From contig CM042963.1 in assembly GCA_023678885.1 (NCBI GenBank), positions 37,699,105-37,763,104 of the forward strand: DNA of 64,000 bases, given 5' to 3'. The notes beneath the pieces are model-generated. The model made no database searches and was not told the DNA's origin. It saw only the letters and a list, made by a program, of their open reading frames with translations. This DNA is from Pogostemon cablin (lineage: Eukaryota; Streptophyta; Magnoliopsida; Lamiales; Lamiaceae). The first letter of the stretch is position 1. Each line of letters opens with the position of its first letter. Both the position numbers and the translations under genes were made by a program. Positions 46,180-55,843 of this stretch are shown here, in pieces.

Positions 46180-46560
46180 TGAATCGCTACGGCGGAAGAG
46201 GACGGTGGTTTCAGACCAAGATCCGCACACCTTCGAAGAGCCACCGATGATCTTGTTATAAGGATCACGGCGACGTCAGTGGTATTTTAGGGTTTCGGAC
46301 GAAGGGCAGTGATAGCCAAAGAACCGACGACGATCTGATAAGGGGAATAGAGGATCGATGAAGATCGGGACAACTCCGAAGAGCCACCAGCGATTTGTTG
46401 TAAAAATCGCGGCGGCGTCAGGGAGGGTTTAGAGTGTCAGACAAAGGGCGGCAGACATCCGAAGCGCCGCCAACGATCTGATGTGAAGAATCGCGGCGGC
46501 GTCGAGGTGATTTAGGGTTTCAGACGAAGAGGGTACGATTTAGGGTTTCAGATGAGAGAG
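46180..46560. repeat. GC-rich degenerate repeats near the right end of the mariner element
   Basis: Motifs 'cgaagagccaccagcgat', 'aatcgcggcggcgtc' and 'gatttagggtttcagacgaa' recur three to four times in the same orientation, unlike the AT-rich surroundings. They could be a promoter or CpG-rich region for the minus-strand transcript. Confidence 0.7.
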
Positions 46561-46859
46561 AGGGGGTGTAGATCTGATAATCACGATGGTAGGTTAGATA
46601 TGAATATAATGGGATGATTTTAATTATTACAGTTAATTAGTGTAATGACAAGTGTAATGTGTTAATTTTGAGTTAATGGGATTTTTAATGTAATTAGTGT
46701 ATTAATAAGAAGAGTGGCATATTTGTAATTTGTTAAATTAAGTTTGGGTTATTTGTTAGTATAAGTGGGACCCTTATAGGACATTTATGGAAAGAGGACC
46801 CTTTGTAACGGACGACGAAAATGGCAAAAAGACCCTCATTGGGGCAGACGGAGGGAGTA

Positions 46860-47900
46860 ATATTTAGAGTAATTAACTCTATTATTTTCTTAGAAAAATT
46901 ATATTACTTCAGTTGAGTAGGAATATAAAAATAGATGTAAATATATCATAATTTAATTAAAAGGTAATATTTTCCAGAATAATATTTTATTTCTCAAAAA
47001 GAAGTTATTTTAATATTAAAGATAAATATTAGTGGAAGGTAAAAATCGACGCAAGTAATAATTTATTTACTATCCTGTGACTTATGAGATGGTATTTATG
47101 TTTGTGACACATATTAAATTATATTTGATATATAGTTAAAAATAATTAAAGAATATTTTTTTAAAATATAATAAATAATACATTAAAATATAATTATAAA
47201 GAACTATAATATAATTTATTATTGCAAATAATCTTTAATAATGAATCAGCTCACCTCGCAACACGTCTAAACATATATCCTTCTCATAGAAGAATTGCCC
47301 TTATGCGCACTTATATTCTAAATGTGAAGTTTCATTTCACATTTCACTTTTTAATTGAATTAAGGTGTTATTATTATTGTTTTTTAAATTTACACCACAT
47401 ATCTCTAGTATTGAATAATCATTTATAAAAATATAGCTTGTTTTTATTATAAAATATCAATAAATATGAAATGTGAAATTGAAAATCCAAATCCAAGAAC
47501 ACGGATATACCTATTTTATAGAAGATGTATATATCAAGTACATCTAAGAAATATACCTTAAAATAACTCATCTTTTCTTTATGAAGAGAGTAGTCTAGCA
47601 AAAACCTTAACCAAGTTGCCCAAGCTAGCTGTCTATATGTTTCAAACAACTGATGCGAAGCGTGCTTTAAGATAGAAACAAGTTAACATCTATGTTATAT
47701 AATAGCTCCTAACGGGCACTTTGTTTTCCCGCTTCTAACCGGTTTTTAAGGATATTATTTCTGCCCTTATTTAGGTATTAATTTTGCTTCTAACTTTATA
47801 TATATATATTAAGTAAATATTTTAATTAATTTTGACTCTTGGACTACTTACCATATATTTATGTTAAACTTTTCCGTAAGCTATGATTTCTCCCCCAATC
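46860..47900. other. AT-rich spacer, nothing recognised
   Basis: Simple AT-rich sequence. Open frames here are short and have no protein-like composition. Confidence 0.5.
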
Positions 47901-47903
47901 TTT

Positions 47904-48040
47904 AATGGATATGTTCTCTTCAATCGATAAACTTGGATCTTGAGAACAATATCACAATCTCTAACGCCGGTGACTCATCCTCTATCGCTTCCGACACCAT
48001 CTTCGACTTCGACGAGTGGCGAATGCAAACTTCCAGCACG
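47904..48040 (+). pseudogene. First-exon-like stretch of an unrecognised gene
   Basis: Starts MDMFSSIDKL, then after a one-base shift reads ENNITISNAGDSSSIASD and TIFDFDEWRMQTSS. The serine/acid-rich composition is protein-like, whereas the following 4 kb are intron-like. I know no family for it. It may be the 5' remnant of the gene whose later exon is at 52575-52668. Confidence 0.3.
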
Positions 48041-48606
48041 GGTCAAAAAAATGAATTTTGTTTTCTTTTTTTATCACTTTCTTCACTCTTTTCCCAATAA
48101 ATCTGTGTTAGGTTTTACAGATTGAAGAAATTTGTTGGCTGCTGATCTCCCTTCTCTTTACTTTTTTTAATTCATGCCTCATGTCCCCTTTTCAATTGTT
48201 CTTCTCCTGTTTTGTTCAATCCCCATATTTTTTTTGCCTCGATTTTAAAGTACTAATGTTGTTTTGATTTTTAAATCTGCATATTTTATTGCATCAATAC
48301 CCGACGCTTATACGGTTTATTATTTCGTATCTACTTATTGTTTGGGATCCTGACATTAATAATTTAAACTTTTGTTACAAGAACAATTGATGTTTACACG
48401 ACAACATCGCTCGGATACCCATGCGTGCCTCTCACTTTCTTCCTTAAATTGATTTGTGTTTAACTTTTATTTTCCCAATTTAATTGTTGTTGTCTTCTTC
48501 CATATTTGAAATATATTGACATGTTTATGATTCTAATGATGCATTCATTCTTTGTTTGTCTCCCTTCCAATCCAGTTCCTATTTGAGTGGAATGGTTATG
48601 AAAAAT

Positions 48607-49230
48607 CTTCTATGTATGTTTTTTTCGTTGGTTTTGGTTTTAACAATGAAGATTTAATATACTTGCAAGTGATGAATATTAAATTGGGTTCTTTATACTT
48701 TAGATACTAGATTCTCAAAGCATTCTTTATGATGTAGGACAAATTCATTGAATTTGCCACAGTTCGGTATTTCTGTTATAACTTTTACTACAATGCTCTG
48801 ATTCATGCACTGTTTGTTGCATTGAAAAGCCAACTCAATTATCTTTCCAACCGTATATTATTTACCATTAGATTCAAAGTATTCAGTAGGATATGGCCTT
48901 TCAAAATTAGGTTTCGAAATTCAAAAATCTCATTTATGTTAAAAGTTTGAAAGAAAGTGTCTAGACATTACCTCTATAGTGTTGAACAGTTAATTCAATG
49001 ATTATATGGTTCCATTTCTTGACAATTGAAAAAAATCTCATGTCTTCTTCAAGATAAATTGTTTTTGTCTCTTCTCTATTAATTTATATATATAGATTTT
49101 TGCAGGATATTAATGATTATTGTTCTCCCATGGTTTCAAATCTAAGTATATCTTCTATTGTGTATGTTTAGGTTTTTAAAATTTATTTTTTGTATCGTTT
49201 GCTTGCTCAATTTTCTAATTCATTCATTGT
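48607..49230 (+). repeat. Segmental duplication, copy 1 (empty site)
   Basis: About 620 bp matching 50024-51960 with the solo LTR removed. Shared blocks include 'ttggttttggttttaacaat', 'gatgtaggacaaattcattg', 'gctctgattcatgcactgtt' and 'gacattacctctatagtgtt'. At about 49122-49145 it reads 'ctcccatggtttcaaatcta', the uninterrupted target of the LTR insertion in copy 2. Confidence 0.85.
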
Positions 49231-49445
49231 GTACGTTTAGTCTTCTTAATCATCTCGACAATTTTAGATATTGGTGTATCTTCCCAAATCAGATTATCTC
49301 CATGAACTTCGCAGTTAGTTTTGTTGTTGTTCTTTTATAGAAAAAATCAATTTTTATTTATATATTAATAAGCCTCTGTGATTCTTGGCCTTTCGTTAAT
49401 ATGGTTCGACTCTCTAATTCTACTGCAATATGTCAGATAACGTTT

Positions 49446-49565
49446 CTACTCAACAGAAGGTCTTTTTAAGTTTATTTCATTATCTCATCCTCATCTATTG
49501 TATGTTTACTCAATAGAAGGTCTTTTTAAGTTTATTTCATTATCTCATCTTCATCTATTGTTATT
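49446..49565 (+). repeat. Two-copy tandem repeat, about 60-bp period
   Basis: 'tactcaacagaaggtctttt' plus 'taagtttatttcattatctc' is repeated directly with two or three differences, between the two copies of the larger duplication. Confidence 0.85.
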
Positions 49566-50023
49566 TTTATTGTTGTAAGGGATAATAAGACTATTATTTT
49601 GATTTTGTGCTGGTCAACTGAAGTTGGTTGAGGAAAATCGTCGGAATAGATGTAAGTTAGTATGCTTTTTATCTGAGTTATATCTGATACTTTTGTTTTA
49701 TTTTCTTTAGACTTCCAAGTTCTATCGAAATCTGCTAGTTTTTACTTTGGAAAAATACCTTTTTTTTAACAAATATAATTCAGACAAGAAACCTCTAATT
49801 TTATGTGTACAAGTATTCTTTATAGTTTTTTTCTTAAAATCCATTTCTCATTCTATACAAGTCTCATGGGTTGCTACAATATTTGTGATGACATTTACTG
49901 CTTGCATACTAGCAGCTACTTCATTAAGCTACTTATCCAGAAGAAATATGCATCGTCTCTTTCCTCTATAGAATCGGGTTTAATTCGCAGTTTCATTCTT
50001 CAATTTTTAAAATTTTTATCCCT

Positions 50024-51960
50024 CTTCTATGTATGCTTTTTTCTTTGGTTTTGGTTTTTACAATGAAGATTTGATATATTCTCAGGTGATGAATATTAAA
50101 TTGGGTTCTTTACGCTTTGGATACTAGATTCTCAAAGCATTCCTTATGATGTAGGACAAATTCGGTGAATCTGCCACGGTTTGGTATTTCTATCATAACC
50201 TTTTCTACAATGCTCTGATTCATGCACTGTTTATTGCATTAGAAAGCAACTCAATTATCTTTCCAACTATATATTATTTGCCATTATATTCAAAGTATTC
50301 AGGGTGTTATGGCATTTCAAAGTTAAGTTTAGAAATCTGAAAATGTTATTTATGTTAGAAGTTTGAAAGAAAGTGTCCAGACATTACCTCTATATTGTTG
50401 AACAGTCAATTCAATGATTATATGATTCCATTTCTTGACAATTGAAAAAAAAACTCATGTTCTCTTCAAGATAAATTGTTTTTGTCTCTTCTCTATTTAT
50501 TTATATATAGATTTTTTGCAGGATATTAAATTGAATTGTTCTCCCATGGTTATAAGCTATCGTCTGCCTACCAAAATATAATTTAATTCCGACTCACATT
50601 TATACTTAGTATAGTAATGAGTATGGGTCGAACCCAAGAGAGTATTATGAATTTTTAATTAAATCTAAGTGTTGCAAACATATAAAATAAATAAGGGAGG
50701 TTTTGAATTGGTGACAATTGAAATTAACACTAACAATAAATCAACTTAATTTTTAAATAACCAAGTAGACGAAAATTAATTATTTAATTAACCAAGTGCG
50801 TAACACCTAATTTAGGATGACGATCCCCTCATGTTTACTAAATCAACTAATTATAGGAATTAAACATCTAGCCTAGTGTGCAAACTCAAATCCCTAGATT
50901 GACGATACGACCAATCAACCCGAATGTTCTTACGTTTATCAACTAGGGTATGACCACTAAATTGAACTATTTACGAGTGACCCTATGAATTCGAACCCAT
51001 AAACGCATTAAAACTCTAAACATAGAATTACTAGGCTACGAAATTCGGTTAGGAATCATACAACCAGATACTATTACACCTAGAGGGAATAATCTCTATT
51101 TGCTACTTAATCTAATTCTTACAACAATTACGGATTGTAGATCATGAAATAGCAGTAAGCAATTAAACAATTAAACTAGATAGCCAGTCTAAAATAATTA
51201 TCAAACTGCTATAAAGAACATCAAAGCATGTAATAGAATAAACTTTCACACAAGATTCAATGAAAAACCCTTAATAATTAAATTAATATTCTACGGGAGG
51301 TTCACGAAATTCTAAACTAAAAAAGGGAGATTAGCCCTGCATGTTCATAACAAAATATAAATATAATTAAAGAATCGATGAATCCGATTGCTCTTCGCTT
51401 TAACGCCCAAATCTGGCTTGGGGAGGAAAGAGAACGCCGTTGCTTCTTAATCTCCAGGAATTCACATGTTTTGTAGCCCAAAAATAACGTGTGTGATGTC
51501 CTCCTCCAACCTTCCTTATTTATCTTCCTTGTCCCCCAAGAAATCCTGCTTGATCTCTTTTCTTATTTCTCTCTTCCAAAAATATCTCCAGGATCTCTTC
51601 TTTTTTTACCGTGTTTTCCCTCAAAATCGATCCTCCATCAGATTTGGAGAAGATCTGGTCATTCAAATATGTGAAAGATAAGCTGGCTGATTTATTTCCT
51701 AATTTGCTCCACTTAACAGCCTATTTCTACATCAATTCATATAATTAAAGTAATTATTTCTTAAAGACAAAATAAGTCAATATTAGCACATAAAATATAT
51801 AATTAAATCAAATAGACTTGAATTTCCATCAAATAATAGTGCTAAAATATGACTTATCACATGGTTTCATATCTAGGTATATCTTCCATTGTGTATGTTT
51901 AGTTTTTTTTTATTTTTTTGTATCGTTTGGTTGCCCAATTTTCTAATGCATTCATGGTGT
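50024..51960 (+). repeat. Segmental duplication, copy 2 (occupied by a solo LTR)
   Basis: Copy offset from copy 1 by about 1.4 kb, split at CATGG by the solo LTR 50550-51859. After the LTR the match resumes ('atggtttcatatctaggtat') and fades near 51960. Confidence 0.85.
50550..51859 (-). mobile_element. Solo LTR, 1.3 kb, with 5-bp TSD
   Basis: On the minus strand it starts TGATAAGTCATATTTTAGCA and ends AGCTTATAA, a one-base variant of the expected TTATCA. CATGG flanks both sides (50545-50549, 51860-51864). It contains no coding sequence. The TGATAAGTC start is common among plant Ty3/gypsy (Tat/Athila-like) LTRs; that class call is from memory. The internal 'cttgggttcgacccatactc' block also recalls such LTRs. 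The rest of the retroelement was probably lost by LTR-LTR recombination. Confidence 0.7.
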
Positions 51961-53100
51961 GTGGCTATGTTGGGTGGATTGCAGGCCCTTTATCTATGAA
52001 ATATGATGGGGAAATTACTACATTTCTTCTATCCTTCTTTGTGATTGCTACAAATATCCTCATAATTAGACCATATCAGAAACATGTCTTATGTTGAAGC
52101 GGTGAGATCTTCCCTTGGTAAAAAGTTTTCTTATTACATATTCACCTGCATACAGTGTTGACTGATTTAATGTTTGAGAGTTTTGATAAATGATGGTTAA
52201 TTGAATCATGTTTGACATTATTGCTTTTATTTATGTTTAACTAACGATTATAAACTGACGAGGTTTATCCCATATTAAGGTCCTGAAAATTTATGACTTG
52301 CTAAAATGATATATTAAGGTCCTGAAAACCTTTGAAACATGTGTGTCAAAAAAAAAATTTTGACTTGCTAAAATGATTGTTGATAGCCAAAGGTGTAATT
52401 AATAGTTAATATTCTCTGTGTGTATTGAAAACTTCTAAATTTATCAGAGCTTCTGCTTTTTATCCTTTTACTTATTATTTTTAATTATTTTTTTTAGCAT
52501 TTAACCATGCTTTGTTGGACAAATGAATCTTTGCATGTTCCTACAATTTTCTATTAGTTCATGTCTGCATTCAGTTGATGATTCATTCGAAGGGCTGAAA
52601 GACCATGCTTTGAAAAAGCAAAAGCTATTTGAAGAACTCGAATTAGCTGTTCTCATCAGTAATTCTTTGCTATGTTGTGTGTCTCTACACTTATAAACTA
52701 CTGAATTATTTATTAGTGCACGTCCTCATATAATCATAACAATCATATATAAATTTATTTCTAAAGAATTATATATTTAAATATGTGTGTTTGTGTGTGT
52801 TATTGTTTGTTATTGGAGATTGGTCTAAAATGGGTTTCATGATACTGTTCCTTTCTCGATGGTCGGTTTAACAATTTTACTGTAAAATGTGTATTATTTG
52901 TTGCAGTTAAACAAATCATGATATTCTTTTACTCTTTTATAATGTGAAATTTTATTTATATATTCTTTTTGTGTTATTTAGTTGTGTTTATGTTCTATCT
53001 ACAAAATTTGCCAAAAATTGTTTAAATCACTCACTGTCAACTACTATTAATATTAATATACTTTAATTAATATAATAATATGTGTATGATGCTATAATTT
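51961..53100 (+). other. Spacer with one exon-like stretch
   Basis: At 52575-52668, between an acceptor ('gcattcag') and a donor ('atcagtaattc'), the sequence reads DDSFEGLKDHALKKQKLF then EELELAVLI, a typical helical protein segment. No family recognised. The rest is AT-rich and intron-like. A decayed or unannotated gene may span 47904-52668. Confidence 0.35.
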
Positions 53101-53819
53101 TAGGGATGTCAATGGGCCGGGGCGGGTTGGGTAGTTGAGTACCCGGACCCGGACCCATTCTTTTGTCGCGGGTTCGGCCGCCCCATGACCCGTACGGGCG
53201 GGGCGGGTCCGCCCCATTTTTTGACCCATTTTGATTTTTTTTTTATTTTAAATATTTATGTCTCTTGTAAATAATGTGTAATATATATAATTTCATTTAA
53301 TTAGTAATTATATAAATAGAAATATCATGTATTTTCTATTTAATTAATCAATTAAGCAAATATATCTTATAAATAATGAATATAATAAAAAATATAAATA
53401 AAATATACATGTTATACACATAATATGTTATATACTCCCTCCGTCCGCCCACAAGGTGGACATTTACTTTTTACACGTAGATTAATGAGTATTATTATTT
53501 AATGTGTAGTTGGTAGTTGTATTAGTGGGGTGTATGAGTCCTATATATTTATTATATTAGTGATGTGTGTGAGTCCCATGTGTTTATAAAAGAAAATGTA
53601 GACCTTTGGTGCGGACATCCAAAATGACAAAATGTGAACCTATCTGGCGGACGGAGGGAGTAATATAAATATTAAATGGGTCTAAACGGGTCCAAATGGG
53701 CCAAAACGGGCATCAATGCTATCCAGACCCGCCCCATTCTTGATACGAGTCAGATTGGGTCCGCTCCAATTACAGGCCAGGACGGGTCCGGGCGGGCCGG
53801 GCTATTTTTGACATCCCTA
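53101..53819. mobile_element. Non-autonomous hAT element split by a Stowaway MITE
   Basis: Ends TAGGGATGTCAA and TTTGACATCCCTA are inverted repeats. TATAATTT is duplicated exactly on both sides (53093-53100, 53820-53827), an 8-bp hAT TSD. Subterminal regions are strikingly GC-rich against the background, with many 'gggcgggtccg' / 'cggacccg' motifs in both orientations. The net size without the inner MITE is about 490 bp. No coding capacity. Confidence 0.85.
53435..53660. mobile_element. Stowaway MITE, 226 bp, matching the local mariner ends
   Basis: The left end CTCCCTCCGTCCGCCCACAA and the right end 'tggcggacggagggag' are inverted repeats flanked by TA. The left subterminal part ('gattaatgagtattattatt' then 'taatgtgtagt') also matches the mariner element at 42354-42390 well past the terminal repeat. 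It is therefore a likely deletion derivative of that family. Confidence 0.88.
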
Positions 53820-53956
53820 TATAATTTATTGTTATAAAAATTTCTTCAAAACATGACTTTTTATTAAAGTGAAGATTTCTGAATATTTTGGAGAAACATA
53901 ATATGTACATAAATAAATATCACATTTTTAAATCCCAAATTTTTACATAATATGAA

Positions 53957-54182
53957 CTCCCTCCATCCCTTTGATATGTATCTTTTATTCACGTGGATTA
54001 AGGAGTATAATATTTTAATGTGTAATGAGGTGAGAGAAATAATATTTTAATGTATAATGGGTAGTTGTATTAATGTTGAGTGTGGGCCCCTTGTATGTCA
54101 TATCAATCAAAAAAGAAAATGGATACTTTGTATTGAGACGGACCAAAATGACAAAATGAATGCGTATCAAGGGGACGGAGCG
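53957..54182. mobile_element. Stowaway-like MITE, decayed
   Basis: Left 'ctccctccatccctttgata', right 'tatcaaggggacggagcgat'. Both ends point inward with the 'tatgtatc' / 'gcgtatca' pairing. Interior motifs 'ggattaaggagtataatatt' are family-typical. TA flanks are not preserved. Confidence 0.65.
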
Positions 54183-54495
54183 ATCAGTATATCTAATCCT
54201 GCAATTTTTAAAACCATCTTTAACTAATATGTACATAAATAAATATCAATTATGCATTTTTAAAAAGTTGGTAATTATTATATTATGTATTTTTATAAAT
54301 TAAAAATATACAATAACAAAATAATATTACTTAATTTTACTAAATATTGATATTTGGATGTATGTGCGACGTGTTAAAGTATGTCTGCTAAATAAAGTAT
54401 GATTAATGGTTGTTAAAGTATATTTTCTAAAGTGTGATAAATGATGAATTAAAATATAATTTTAGGATGTTATAATATGATTAATTATTGACCTA

Positions 54496-54734
54496 CTCTC
54501 TCCATCCCCTTGAAAGGTACTCGTTTTATGTTTGCACGTGGATGATTGTAAGGTCTTTATTTGCTTTTTGCACGTAAATTAAGGAGTATTATTATTATAG
54601 ACATGGTGGGTAATTGTATTAGAGGGAAGTGGTGCGTCATATTGTGTATTTTCTTTATTAAATAGAGGAAATTGATGCTTTTGAAGCGGATGTCAGGAAT
54701 AGTGAAATTATACCTTTCAAGGGGACGGAGGGAG
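54496..54734. mobile_element. Stowaway MITE, 239 bp
   Basis: Left 'ctctctccatccccttgaaa', right 'tttcaaggggacggagggag', flanked by TA on both sides. Interior 'aattaaggagtattattatt' as in the other members. Confidence 0.85.
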
Positions 54735-54736
54735 TA

Positions 54737-55843
54737 TATAATAAGCATATTTTAGTAATTGGTCTACTCGTCTCACAACCATCTTACAAAAAACCCATCT
54801 CATTAGGAGTGTCTCAGTTTAATAGCAATTTAAAATTCCGAAATTAGAAAAATTATGAGAATCATTCATGAAGATAATAGTAATTACAATAAAATTAATC
54901 TCCTAAAAAATCTCTATATGGAATGAGATTCAATATTTTTTTTATTCTCATTATCCTTCCTTTAATTTTGAGTATACTTTAATATTCTTTTGCATTACCC
55001 TTTTTTTAATTTTGAATAGACCGACCGAAAAAATTTAAAAATAAAAAATGGGTAAAAAAAAAATGTAATACATTCTAAATAATAACAATAATAAACAATA
55101 CATGTAAAAGATTTCTAACCATGCCTTACATCCCCAATTTCAAGGGTATCTATCTAGGAATGTAAGTGAATCGGGTGGACTCGTGATCTATTCATGCTTC
55201 ACTTGCCAAAAATAAAAAAATAAAATTATTGCTGGGACTTAATTCGAGTTGAATTCAAGCTACTCGAGTACCTTTTGAGCTCCAGTTCAATCTTACTCAG
55301 CTCTAAGCTAGCGACCCTAATCGAACTTATATATAATTAGGTACTCCATACATTTCTTACTTAATGATTTATAATTTATATATTATATTTAAAATTAAAT
55401 ACTCCATAAATTATTGGTGGGAATTATTTATTTTATCCCCTTTAATATTTCCACCCTATTTCATTACTATTTTAAATATTTTATTATTAATACTATTAAA
55501 ATAATTATTTTATTAATTGTCGAGACGAACTTGATTTTTTAAAATTATGCTCAATTAAGTTGGAGTCGAATTTCGAGCTTCGAGTATTTTAATGAGTCAT
55601 TGTGCGTTAGTAAACTGTAGTTTTCTCATAAAAACTTTTTGACAAAGAATTCAGCTGCAACAGTTATAATACAAATAATACAGGACCTGCATATGAATTC
55701 CAATATTCAGTCATGAATTACAATTCAATTAACTGTAATTTATGACCAAAATACCCAACCAGCATTGATCTATTCATACACGGCCTGAATACGGACATAG
55801 GGAGGAATAATACAATTATACATGGACAATATATTTCACCACA
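54737..55843. other. AT-rich spacer and 3' flank of the cytochrome b561 gene
   Basis: No gene. 55240-55330 and 55520-55600 hold 'gagctc' / 'ttcgagctt'-rich scraps typical of old dispersed repeats. The last part before 55844 is presumably the 3' untranslated region of the minus-strand gene. Confidence 0.45.

Larger units (their letters stand above)
42307..46857 (+). mobile_element. Mariner-like element (plant Tc1/mariner), apparently autonomous, 4.55 kb
   Basis: Terminal inverted repeats of about 33 bp: left CTCCCTCCGTCCGCCCCTAA, and the right end on the other strand CTCCCTCCGTCTGCCCCAAT, both continuing 'gagggtctttt'. Flanked by TA on both sides (42305-42306, 46858-46859). It encodes an undamaged two-exon transposase (42757-44225, plus strand) and a possible second gene on the minus strand (45208-45892). 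46150-46560 holds GC-rich degenerate repeats. The ends are of the Stowaway type. Nothing in the sequence speaks against activity, but expression is unknown. Confidence 0.88.

Noticed and set aside
46033..46268. Two overlapping minus-strand frames of 65 and 73 codons near the mariner right end
   Set aside because: They start at GTG/CTG-like codons in GC-rich repeats; the only ATG gives a six-codon exon that meets a stop after splicing. At most this is a non-coding leader exon.
55240..55600. 'gagctcgag'-like scraps as a named transposon
   Set aside because: Too short and degenerate to assign.
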